A stretch of DNA of 64,000 nt, taken from contig WPIO01000088.1 of assembly GCA_009760855.2 (NCBI GenBank), positions 584,501-648,500 of the forward strand. Direction: 5' to 3'. This DNA is from Cristatella mucedo. Its lineage: Eukaryota; Bryozoa; Phylactolaemata; Cristatellidae. The notes under the pieces are model-generated. The model worked only from the letters and a program-made list of their open reading frames with translations, ran no database searches and was not told where the DNA came from. Below are positions 53,406 to 64,000 of the stretch, in pieces. The position numbers and the translations under genes were made by a program. Position 1 is the first letter of the stretch. Every line of letters begins with the position of its first letter.

Positions 53406-53957
53406 ATGAACCGCATTCCAGTCATGGACGTGACCAAGACCGGAACACGAGAGCACCAGCTGCTTGTGGTACAGTGCCGCGTTGAACGTAACTACGAGCT
53501 TGGCAAGTTGATCGTCAATAGTAAGAATGGCAAGTTATATCACGCTATCCACCGGCCAGACCGCAAGGAAGTGTGCGTTAAAATTCTTCCACCGCCTAAA
53601 TACGGAAAAACTTATAAACTTCCTGCTGAAGTTGAAATTATGCGAACGCTAAAGCACGAGAATATAATTGAATACTACTCCGACTTTACGCTTATCGGTG
53701 GTAAGGTAAGAGCTGCCTTGCAGTGCAATCGTCTGTTTTCATCGCCTTCTTGGAAGCGACGCGAACTTAAGCTTAAGCAGCCTGAGGGTGAGGGTGCGAG
53801 TGTGATTCCGATAATATCAGTGAACTCTTTTGCCTTCACAGTTCAGTCGTCATCAAAGTTCAAAGTTCAGTCGTCATCAGCTCGCACGCTCGCTTCGCTA
53901 CGGGCTGGGCGGAAATGGCTGCAATTGGTCGCTGAATGGCCGGATGCGTATATATGT

Positions 53958-54030
<73 letters not shown>

Positions 54031-56053
54031 TGTATATATGCTTGCACTACGGTGACGCCAGGGCGACTCCCTATGGACACAGGCCGCTGCATCTTTCTAG
54101 ACCGCTCTCGTGCCTAGTGACGGAGTTTCTTCTTGTCTTGAAAACGATTTCTTGTACTATCTAGACCACTTGTATAGTAATGGAGTTAGGCCAGCTCGGC
54201 GATCTGACGGCATACCGACGGATGCAGCCTGATAGTATAGTGCCGCGAGTCGAAAGACGCGATATCATAAGACAGCTGGCAGCTGGCCTGAGCTACATGC
54301 ACGCAATGCACGTCATACACGGGTGAGTGCGGCTCAAGACCACGCTCGAACTTTACTTCCGGTCGTGAACCTGCGTTTGCACCACCACCGCTGATGAGCG
54401 GGCCAGAGTTATCTGCTCTCCTAGTGGTCACGGTGGGCACGAAAATGCTTTTTTTTGACAGAGACGTCAAACCGTCGAACGTGCTTGTGTTCAGCGGACC
54501 CAAGGTGAAACTCTGCGACTTTGGTCTCGCCCACCGGTTCGTGCCTGGCAAGAAGAAGCTTGGACATTTTGGCACTCGGATTTACAACGCTCCTGAAACG
54601 CTGAGAAGCGAGGAGTACGAGCCTGTGCCGACCGACATCTATTCGCTGGGAGTCCTTCTCTACGTAATAGTGAGTGAGCGAAGCAGATGGGTGATAAGGA
54701 GACTTGAGTATCGAGTATCGATGTGACTGGACCAAGTTCATCTGAGAGTATCACAGAGCTCCATGCTAGGTCCGGATCTTTTCATGGTTTATACTCTCCC
54801 TCTTGCCTGTTATTGCCAAGCACAATCTAAGCTTTCCCTTCTATGTGGATGACACTCAGCTGTACTTTTGCTTTCATCCCTTCCAGCCTTTCTCGCACCT
54901 CGAATTCTCTCAACGCCCTTGCTGCAGGTATTGATGACATAAGCACACGAATGGCACCAAATTTCAAAACTAACTTACTATTCATATGTAAACCAAGTGT
55001 GATTCAGAAACTAGAAGCTCAAAATCGGCTCTGCCAGCATATCTCCTGTTGGGCCTACTCAAAATCTACATGTAACATTCCAAAGTGACGTTTCGTTGGA
55101 CGACCACATGAGCTCTAAAATGAAGTCTGCCTACTTTCAGCTACACTGCATTGCTCAAATATGGGCTTGTTTAGATAAGGATACCACATCTAAGGTGACA
55201 TTTGTGACACCCCGTCTTGACTTCTGTAACTCACTGCTTGCTGGCCTACCGGGGTTTTGCAATCAATCGTTTACAGTTGGTGCTAAACTCTGCAGCTAGG
55301 CTTGTCTGTCATTAGCGTAGTACTTGCCACATCACACTACTTCCAGCCAACCTGAACTGGCTACCAGTCAAGAAACGAATAGACTTCAAGATTGCATCGC
55401 TCACTTTATGTCCCTTCATTTTTTGGCTCCAGCCTACCTATCAAAGCTACTCTCCCCCAGGCCAAGCGTTGTACCACCTGCTTTTCGGAAACCAGCATTT
55501 TACGTATACCTCTTATTAGCTTTGGAGACTTTGGAGACGCTTTGGAGACCGTGCAGTTAATTAAAAATTAATTAAATTAAATTAAATTAAATTAAAGATA
55601 TTAATGCGTGTGATTCGTCCATTTACGTGCTTGTCCTTGCTGACACTGCTGCATGCTGCCACTAACTCATTTGCATGCTGACTCTGTGCATGTCACCCCT
55701 AACCATGTTATTCATGTTGATTATCAAGCATGATTTTCCAATCCCCATTCAATAGTATTTCTTTTGCAGAAAATGTAAGAGATTTAGTTCTCTGGGGCGC
55801 CTTATCAAGTTTACTATCATTGTTATTATCAAGCTAAATTCAGGAAACAAGATTTGTTTCGTTTAAGGCAGACGGAGATTTTCCCAACCCGGAGCCAGCA
55901 GATGGATATATGGAGTTCAAGAGAAGCCTGGCAGAGCTCCAAGATAGCGACGACTTTGAGCGTCTAATCATAGCCCGACTGATGGAGCCCGAGGCCAAAA
56001 ACAGAATCACCCTGGATTGCCTCCTGGTCCATCCTTACTATCTGGACAAATGA
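53406..56053 (+). CDS. Serine/threonine protein kinase, copy 2 (4 exons)
   Basis: Exons 53406-53705, 54165-54322, 54462-54669 and 55868-56053 (300+158+208+186 nt, same phases as copy 1) give 283 residues without stops. Catalytic features kept: CVKIL lysine, [59 protein letters not shown], and [20 protein letters not shown]. It differs from copy 1 at many positions (for example [13 protein letters not shown] versus QKKRGYRGTPIYN), so it is the older paralogue. ATG 53424 corresponds to the start of the other copies; 53406 is an alternative upstream ATG. Intron 1 carries TA and GT microsatellites (53950-54035); intron 3 carries a LINE. Its promoter region is disrupted by repeats, so expression is doubtful. 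Confidence 0.85.
54690..55835 (+). mobile_element. LINE fragment in kinase copy 2, intron 3
   Basis: Contains [15 protein letters not shown] and the catalytic motif [14 protein letters not shown] (54840), then [36 protein letters not shown], thumb and C-terminal remnants, a short AATTA repeat (55557-55595) and the 3' tail (55740-55830). Broken by frameshifts. Confidence 0.88.
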
Positions 56054-56271
56054 AAGAAGGCAGATGGATTGAGGCGAGATGCAAATGAAAAGGGAGGCTG
56101 CCAATGGATGGCTGACCTCTGACCTCAGCTTCGTCATCTCCTTTAGCTCCGTCCAAGCTCGATGCTAACATTAAAATGTACCGGCAAGCATTCGCTGCCC
56201 AGACAACCAGATGTATTTTTCTTATCTACCACTGTTAGAGACTGGAGAGATGCTTCCTGCAGGCACCTCTC

Positions 56272-56314
<43 letters not shown>

Positions 56315-57544
56315 GTCTCTCTCGCCTGCCTAAATTTTAGCTCGCGAACAGGGCTTCAAAGATCTGGACAGGCATCTTCCGGCGCAGGTGTGTCCTGTGT
56401 GCCACGAGTTTGCGGGTCGACAGGCAAACGGCGTCCCGAGAGCATGGCAGATCGGCAGAGAGCGACTGCTTTTCTACCAATTCCCTATCTCGAAATAAGC
56501 TAATCTCTTGCTGAATGCTTTCCAAAAGGTTATGGCGAGAAGCTAGACTTTGAATTTAGCTCCCCTATAGCCGTTTGCAAAATGGCGAGGCAATTGCAGT
56601 GATGGTATGCGACTACGGAATAAGCAAAGAGCATAGCAGTCGATTGCAGCTAATTGTACGAGAACGGCCGTGCCAACTGAAATGAAGTTTTCAAAGACCA
56701 ATTGTCACAGAGTGTGCTGCCATGTTCAATCAACAAAAGGAGCTTTTTGAACAGTATTTCCATCTCTTCGCTGGTGAAATGCGGTGGATTGCCGCATTGG
56801 CTTGGGCCACGACAACAGTATTTAAGTGGACTTAGCTAGAAGGCATGAACGGAGTCGCACGAAACCTGGTACGTGTAGAGTATTTTGATATTCCAACCTT
56901 TTTGCAGCTGCGTGCAGCTAATTTCTGGAGGATTTTACGGGATCTAAAATGGATTGAGGTGGATTGCCGTACAGCCATCCAGCGTTGAATTTCATTTGCA
57001 CGAGTGCGTGTACGCACAGCGACATGAAATTTAGTGAATTGATATTAACCAACTTCTACTACAGTATCAACCCAAAAATTGACTCGGAAACGCTAATGTC
57101 TGATCGACGTTAGGATAATAAGAGTAGATTTCGCTAGTTTGTCGAAACCGGAACAATCTCGCATCTATTGCAGAAGTCGGCGCTTTCGTCATTGGCCTTT
57201 CACGGTGCGATGCTTTGCAAACCTAGGGCACACGAATTTCTTCCTACAGGCGGGCACGACTAGGTCGGGATTGGGCCCAAACCGATATAAAGGGCAAATA
57301 TAATCGCACGTAACTGACGTAAAGAAAGACGGTGGATAATTGGATCCGCCGTTATTGTCGACCGGCAGCTGCGGACTATTGTCTATTGACGAGCACAGCA
57401 AGCGTAGCGTTTCCGGAAAGCAGCCGCTTTTTGATCAAACGAGCGCTGCCGACGGTTGAACAAACCAGGCCTCGCTTCAATCCCGCAGTCGCGTGCTGTT
57501 AAGCGCTATGGAGCGAGAGCTAGTTTGCCAGTCAGATATGACAG
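56054..57544. other. Downstream of kinase copy 2; CT repeat, no gene
   Basis: The first ~110 bases resemble 47400-47510 downstream of copy 1 (GGCTGACCTCTGACCTC). A CT microsatellite is at 56268-56330, followed by the flank shared with 120-165. The rest has no recognised feature. Confidence 0.5.
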
Positions 57545-58144
57545 AATAAATTTGCACGATGTGACCTAGGGCAAGCGGCATGTCTCTGGTGAGCACGTCA
57601 AGGGATTTGTCTTTTTCTCACGTACTTTGTCTAACAGTGAACGATTGAGTGAGCTCTACTAGACCGGACTCCAACTAATCATTTTGTGCGATACGATCTT
57701 TCCGATTCGGTCATTTCGCGTGCAATACATACATACGCTATGCACATTGTTCAATACAGTCATGAAAATCCTTCAAAAAAACCAGAGGCACCGCTACGAT
57801 TTTTCTCGCTACATTTTTGTTTGTTCAGCATTTCCACATCAACATTTAAACAACTACATTGCGTCCGGGCATTAGTAGAGCACTGGCGACTTCCGGCTCC
57901 TCCGGAAGCCGGAAGTCGCAAGCGTTGATATGCATGCGACTCAAGCCTGTACGTAGATGCAGTCAAGCTCGGGAGCGTCATACTCCTGTGTCCGGGTTGT
58001 TTTCGTCGGGATCTTTTCCGTCGTGACCCTGATGAGCAGCACCAGCGAATACGGTGTGGCTAAGCCAGGCAGATGGCTGACTGAGCAGAGACGCGGCTGG
58101 CGTGGAGAGCCGGGCATCGATGATTGACTCAGCTAACCAGCCAA

Positions 58145-59410
58145 CCACAAGCGACTGTAATGTAATGTATCTCCGTCTGTAACTTCACAAAGCTAGAAAG
58201 ACTAAGTGAACGTAACGGAAGAGTTTTGTATAACGGGCTCACAGCCTAAACGGCTTTCGGTACGCATTCGGTAGCCAACAGACTTCGTCTCACCCAGCAA
58301 AGAGAAAGTGGGAAGCATAGCAGAGTCAGGTGAACAGTTACAGTAGTGAGTAGCATAGAAGTAGCAGCTCAGGACTGCTGAAAAGGTTGAGCCACAGTCG
58401 GCAGCAATACGGTAGTTGTCGTTGCTTAAGGATTGTGGAAGCGAGCTCCACAGTCTAGGACCTACAGTACTTAAGCTTCTGTCGCCAACGGTCTTTAAGA
58501 GGAGGAATGGAACAGCCAACGTATTGTCCATACAGGACCTAAGGGCAGGAAGAGGCTGAAACTGGTGCAGCAGTTCATCTACGTACGAAGGAGCCAAGCC
58601 GTGGCGGGTCCTGTGGGTTAGCGTAAGAGCTTTGCTCTGTATCCGTTACTCAACCGGGATCCATCCTAGCTCTTTAGCAAAGGAGACACGTGCTCAAAAC
58701 TCTGGGACTTGAAGACTAACTAGCCTTGCCGCCATATTTATATTCAGCTGCAGTGGCCTAGTTGCTTTATTTGGTAGCCCAGCGAAAAGGGAATCACAAT
58801 AATCAAGCCAAGACAGGATTTTGGAGCTGGTTAGACTTCTCGCAAGCCACTGTGAAAGACAGCTCCGAATCTTGAACAGGGGTCAGACATGATGGCTCTC
58901 TGTAGAAGCAATCGTCTGAATGAGGATTTTAAATTTTAGGCTGTGGCCAAAAAAGACACCTACATTTTGAGCACGTGGTGATGGTCGCACAACAGCATCA
59001 CCTATTAGAAGAGCTAAGATTTTTAATCCAGCCATGCACTTAGGGTGTCCGGTGAGAATAGTTCGGTTATTTCGTCATTTAGTTTCAAGAGGTTTTTTGA
59101 CATTTAGGATTGAGTTTCGGCAAGGCAAGTATTCAGTTTCTACGTTGCTGCAGCCTATTCTAACGGCTTGCTATAAAAATGCAGCTAAGTTAGTGATATA
59201 GTATCGTCAGCATAATAGTGATACCTTATTCCATGGGCCTTAATCAGTTTTCCCAGATGTTGAGTATAAACGGAGAACAGCAAGGGACCGAGTATAGCTA
59301 CTTCTGGGACTTCACAGACGACCAGTCTCTTGTGTGAGACCTGACCTCCCCCACGGCACCGACTAAGGTGTACTTGTAAATGCATTTCTAATTTCAGGGG
59401 CTGTATCATA
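58145..59410 (-). mobile_element. CR1-group LINE with reverse transcriptase motif
   Basis: Minus strand: EVPEVAILGPLLFSVYTQHL and YHYYADDTISLT (59410-59190; motif C YADD), then RT thumb remnants, MAPSYVDELLHQFQ, KTVGDRSLSTVGPRLWSSLP (58480-58420) and a 3' region ending in TACATTACATTACAG near 58160. Frameshifted. The best-preserved LINE end in the window. Confidence 0.88.
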
Positions 59411-59559
59411 TCCTGTATTGTTAATGTAGTAATATTATATCATGTAGTATACGTATTATTATATTAGCCTGTTTAACACAAAATGTTAATATACTTCTAT
59501 TCATGCTGAATTAATGTCTTACTACACAGCTGCCGTGCTTTCTTTGCGTGGTATTCATG

Positions 59560-60325
59560 CTTGTCATTGCATGATAATGCTAACATTTGGGCTTGTTTAG
59601 ATAAGGATACCACGTCTAAGTTGGTCCGTGCATGTGTAACATCCGGTCTTCACTTCTGCAACTCACTGCTTACTGGCCTATCAGTATGTGCGATCAGACG
59701 ATTGCAGCTAGTGCAAGACTCCACAGCAAGGGTTGTCTGTCGTGCACAGTCGCCACATCACACCACTTCTCGCCGACCTGCACTGGCTACCAGTCAAGCA
59801 ACGGATCGACATCAGTGTTTTATCACTCACTTTAAGGTCACTTCATTATTTGGCTCCAGCCTATCACTCAGATCTAAATCCCACCAGGCCTAGCATCGTA
59901 CTACCCACTTTTCGGAATCCAAAGTCTACCAATACCTCATACAAATCTCAAATCCTTTGGAGACCATGCAGTTAGTTCGTATGCTCTCAAAGCCTGTAAC
60001 TCCCTCCCGACTTGCGTCACAACATCCCCTGACTTGACCAAATTAAAAAGAAACTTTAAAAAGAACTTAAAAACACACCTATTGAGGATAGCATTTAGTG
60101 GGTCCCTGTGATTCTTCCTTGATTTGCTTATGCGTGCTGACACTGCATGCTGCCACTAACCACAATTGCATGCTGACCCTGTGCATGTCACCCCTAACCA
60201 TATTATTCATGTTGTTCGTTTATCGAGCATGATATTACTCACCATTCCATTGCATTTCCCTTTACAGCAAATGTAAAGCACATAGAAAGAGATTGAGTTC
60301 TCTGAGGGCGCTTGATCAGGGCGGA
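59560..60325 (+). mobile_element. CR1-group LINE C-terminal part and tail
   Basis: [52 protein letters not shown] and the GDHAV/TFRNP C-terminal remnants, then the 3'UTR ending GAGGGCGCTTGATCA with no ATT tract. It meets the inverted-duplication arm at 60326 and converges with the previous LINE. Confidence 0.88.
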
Positions 60326-61573
60326 CGATAAATGGCCTACTCTGGCTCTTTCGTGTGGCGTAACGTTGTAGGCTGTAAATGCTATCCGACTTGTCCATGC
60401 TGCCTGTTCACCTCCCGGATCCCAACGAGCCTACCAATCTCGGACGCCCGTCCATGCTGCCACGTCATCCATCTGCCATCTCACAGTCCGCCATCTGCCT
60501 GGCTTAGCCACACCGTATTCACGCTGGTGTTGCTCATCAGGCTCCCGACGGAAAAGATCCCGGCGAAAACGATCCGGACACAGGAGTATGACGCTCCCGA
60601 GCTTGACTACATCTACGTTCAGGCTTGAGCCGCATGCAATCGACGCCAGCTACTTCCGGCTGCCGGAGGAGCCGGAAGTAGCTGGCTTGAGCTGCATGCA
60701 TATTAACGCTGGCGACTGCCGTGCAAATAGTAGAAATTATTCATCTTCGGGTGCCATTCTTAGGCAATCTTTATACGTTGTTTTGGCTTTGTGAAGGTTA
60801 ATGAACTGTTTAGGAACTTAATTTGCTTTTAAACGGGGGATCATTTCAGCCGTACGATCGAAAAGCCGAAGAATGCTCAAAATCAATTTCATGCGACTGA
60901 GCACGCTTCGTAGCTGCACGTTGTTAACAGACAGAATTACGGCCTTACGTGCGACTTCACTTTGTGTCAAGGTGATATTTTCCTGCTGAGAAAGAAATGC
61001 ATCAGGAGAAACGACACCGGAAGAGTACGATGTCACAGAGCTGATGAATCTTGCTGCATATTTTTATCGTAGTTTGCTATCACTGCATGGAAGCGTACAT
61101 AGAAGCATACAAGCGTTCGCACAAGTAACAATGTGGTCGTTCTTTTTCGGTTTGCACCCTCGCTAGATAACCATTGCTTGTCGGTAGTAGTACGTAGGCA
61201 ATATGAACTGGAAATAAAAGATTATCGGCGAACGGAAAGACGTGCTATTTATGTCGTTGTTGGTGTTCATCAAGCGTGATACCACTCATGCCACGATCGT
61301 GTTTCCTTTGCAGGAAATTGCAAGCGACTGTAAAGAGATCGAGTTCTCTGAGGGCGCATTATCAATTATTATTATTAAGGTGAGCAAGAAAAAACATGTT
61401 TTCAACAGCAGCAGTGTGCCAAGTTATTGCCGGCGAGCGCTCGGCGAGCAGTCAATTGTGGCGGAAGCAGCAAATGCTGCAAAGCCTCGGTCTCGATCGC
61501 GGCAATGTCAGAATAATTTCTGACGACATCCCGTTCATCTTTTGTGACGACACAATATTGCCGGGACATATGC

Positions 61574-61582
61574 TATATATAG
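61574..61582 (+). promoter_or_regulatory. TATA-like box of kinase copy 3
   Basis: TATATATAG 63 bases upstream of the ATG at 61645, identical in position to copy 1. In copy 2 the same place (CTGCTATATAGTAATATATAT, 52751) has become an AT microsatellite separated from the gene by about 600 bases. Role inferred. Confidence 0.45.
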
Positions 61583-61644
61583 TGACGACACGCTGTTGCT
61601 GAAGCACCCGGCAGGAAGTGCAGAGCAGGAACCACACTCCAGTC

Positions 61645-64000
61645 ATGGCAATGTTGGGGATCTTAAGAGAGCACCAGGGGCGTGTGCTTGCCCATTGCTT
61701 CCGCCAACATAACTACGACGTTGACGAATTGATCGTCAACAATAAGAATGGCCAGTTATTGATTGTTCGCCACCGGCCAGATGGCAGGAAAGCCTGTGCT
61801 AAAATTCTTCCTTCGTCTAAACACTGGATAGCCAATAGTCTTCATAAAGAAGTTGAAATTATGCGAACGCTAAAGCACGAGAATGTCATTGAATACTACT
61901 CCGACTTTACGCTCAACGGTGGTTGGGTAAGAGGTGCCTGAAAGTGCAATCGCTTGTTCGTCGCCTTCTTGGTAGCGACGCAAACTAAGCCTAAGAAGCC
62001 AGAGGGTGAGGGTGCGAATGTGATGCCTCTTGAGTTTGTGAGTTTGGTCTCTACTTCTGTTTCATCCTGCGCTCACCGGCTAGCCTAGTTAAACGAAATG
62101 CTGCTGTCAAATTTTGAACTCGATAATATCTTGACTCTTTTTTCTTCGATGTTCAGTCGTCCTGAGTGCTAGCCCCTTATTTCGGGCACGGCGGAAATGG
62201 CTGCATAGTCGCTGAATGGCTGGGTGTGTACGCTTGCACTATGGTGATGCCAGGGCGATTCGCCACGGCTGCAGGCGGCTACGTCTCTCTAGACCGAGCA
62301 TGCGCCTAGCCGTAGAGTTAGCCCTTGTCTTGAAAACGATTTCTTGTACTATCTAGACCACTTGCATAGTAATGGAGTTAGGTCAGCTCGGCGATCTGAA
62401 CGCGTACCGACGGATGCAGCCTGATATACGAGTGCGGAGATTTGAAAGACGCGATATCATGCGACAGCTGGCAGCTGGCCTGAGCTACATGCATGCAATG
62501 CACGTCATACACGGGTGAGTACAGCTCAAGACCGGGCACCTTACTTCCGGTCGTGCTTGTGGGTTTGCACAGCCGCGACCGGTGCTCGGGCTTTATTTAG
62601 CTGCTCTCGGGACGGTCACGGTGCGAGCACTAATGCTTTTTTCTGACAGAGACGTCAAACCCGAGAACGTGCTGGTGTTCAGGGGACCCAAGGTGAAACT
62701 CTGCGACTTTGGCCTTGCCGAATGGTTCGTGCCTGGCCAAAAGATGTGTGGATATCGTGGCACGCCGATTTACAACGCTCCTGAAACGCTGAGAAGCGAG
62801 GAGTACGAGCCTGTGCCGACCGACATCTATTCGCTGGGAGTCCTTCTCTACGTAATAGTGAGTGAGCGAAGCAGATGGGTGATAAGGAGACTTGAGTATC
62901 GAGTATCGATGTGACTGGACCAAGTTCATCTGAGAGTACCACAGAGCTCCATGCTAGGTCCGGATCTTTTCATGGTTTATACTCTCCCTCTTGCCTGTTA
63001 TTGCCAAGCACAATCTAAGCTTTCCCTTCTATGTGGATGACACTCAGCTGTACTTTTGCTTTCATCCCTCCCAGCCTGTCTCGCACCTCGAATGCTCTCA
63101 ACGCCCTTGCTGCAGGTATTGATGACATAAGCACATGAATGGCAGCAAATTTCAAAACTAACTTACTATTCATATGTAATCCAAGTGTGATTCAGAAACT
63201 AGAAGCTCAAAATCGGCTCTGCTAGCATATCTTCTGTTGAGCCTACTCAAAATCTACATGTAACATCCCAAAGTGACGTTTCGTTGGACGACCACATGAG
63301 GTCTAAAATGAAGTCTGCCTACTTTCAGCTACACTGCATTGCTCAAATATGGGCTTGTTTAGATAAGGATACCACATCTAAGGTGACATTTGTGACACCC
63401 CGTCTTGACTTCTGTAACTCACTGCTTGCTGGCCTACCGGGGTTTTGCAATCAATCGTTTACAGTTGGTGCTAAACTCTGCAGCTAGGCTTGTCTGTCAT
63501 TAGCGTAGTACTTGCCACATCACACTACTTCCAGCCAACCTGAACTGGCTACCAGTCAAGAAACGAATAGACTTCAAGATTGCATCGCTCACTTTATGTC
63601 CCTTCATTCTTTGGCTCCAGCCTACCTATCAAAGCTACTCTCCCCCAGGCCAAGCGTTGTACCACCTGCTTTTCGGAAACCAGCATTTTACGTATACCTC
63701 TTATTAGCTTTGGAGACTTAGGAGACGCTTTGGAGACCGTGCAGTTAATTAAGACATTAATGCGTGTGATTCTTCCATTTACGTGCTAGTCCTTGCTGAC
63801 ACTGCTGCATGCTGCCACTAACTCATTTGCATGCTGACTCTGTGCATGTCACCCCTAACCATGTTATTCATGTTTGTTTATCAAGCATGATTTTCCAAAC
63901 ACCATTCAATAGTATTTCTTTTGCAGTAAGAGATTTAGTTCTCTGGGGCGCCTTATCAAGTTTACTATCATTGTTATTATCAAGCTTAATTCAGGAAACA
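61645..64000 (+). CDS. Serine/threonine protein kinase, copy 3 (partial, exons 1-3)
   Basis: Exons 61645-61926, 62357-62514 and 62650-62857 match copy 1 in length and phase and are free of stops; exon 4 should start just past the window edge (the last bases match copy 2 about 28 bases before its exon 4). Exons 1-2 match copy 1 almost exactly. Exon 3 begins copy-1-like ([20 protein letters not shown]) and ends copy-2-like ([12 protein letters not shown]), and everything after matches copy 2. Private changes include R to W after LAE and KM/CG for KK/RG. Catalytic lysine, HGD and DFG are kept. Confidence 0.85.
62880..63985 (+). mobile_element. LINE fragment in kinase copy 3, intron 3
   Basis: Nearly identical to 54690-55835 (same motifs, same start and end points), lacking the short AATTA expansion. 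It therefore predates the split of copies 2 and 3 in this part. Confidence 0.88.

Larger units (their letters stand above)
57545..62890. repeat. Right arm of large inverted duplication
   Basis: 57545-58393 is the inverse of 51018-51870 and 60326-62890 the inverse of 48440-51005. Between them lie 1.93 kb of LINE sequence (58394-60325) that the left arm lacks, so one arm gained or lost it. Confidence 0.92.

Overview
The window is genomic DNA of a eukaryote, most likely an invertebrate animal (sponge or cnidarian grade is a guess). It has spliced genes with GT-AG introns, CR1-group LINE fragments, two tRNA-derived SINE families, large microsatellites and segmental duplications. No species-level claim is possible from the sequence alone.

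REGION 1 (451-20275) is the most distinctive part: an AT-rich, heavily mutated, virus-like integrated element of the Polinton/Maverick-adintovirus type, about 19.8 kb. It is bounded by 42-bp terminal inverted repeats (40/42 matching) and flanked by more GC-rich host DNA. Recognisable remnants are a protein-primed-type family B DNA polymerase (958-4316), an adenovirus-type maturation protease (11108-11575), an A32-like packaging ATPase (11765-12424), two tandem penton-like minor capsid proteins (13363-15069), a double-jelly-roll major capsid protein (15711-17248), a parvovirus-VP1-type phospholipase A2 (9788-10565), a YqaJ/lambda-type exonuclease (17272-18064) and a retroviral-type integrase remnant (19272-19505). 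There are also a phage-type HNH-AP2 endonuclease (9333-9740), a 42-residue zinc ribbon (11589-11717) and three genes with phage-tail-fibre-like repeats (5951-6616, 6755-7630, 18065-18924). Together they form the replication, integration and virion set expected of a virus-like transposon, plus unusual accessories. Almost every gene carries stops or frameshifts, the polymerase has lost its catalytic motif C, and a SINE and a LINE have landed inside, so this is a fossil copy.

REGION 2 (20.3-33 kb) is non-genic: a long hairpin, a diverged segmental duplication (about 20.69-24.84 and 25.61-29.34 kb) whose copies carry private insertions, a 120-bp AT palindrome, a possible LTR, minisatellites and LINE debris. 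REGION 3 (33-41.5 kb) is more LINE/SINE debris and low-copy repeats. REGION 4 (41.5-47 kb) is GC-rich and holds exons of a CUB-domain gene with phase-consistent splice sites but also stops, so probably a decaying gene.

REGION 5 (47.5-64 kb) holds three copies of one four-exon serine/threonine protein kinase gene: one on the minus strand (47511-49683) and two on the plus strand (53406-56053 and 61645 to beyond the window). The outer copies lie in arms of a large, nearly identical inverted duplication (48440-51870 and 57545-62890). All share a LINE in intron 3. The third copy looks like a recombinant of the other two.
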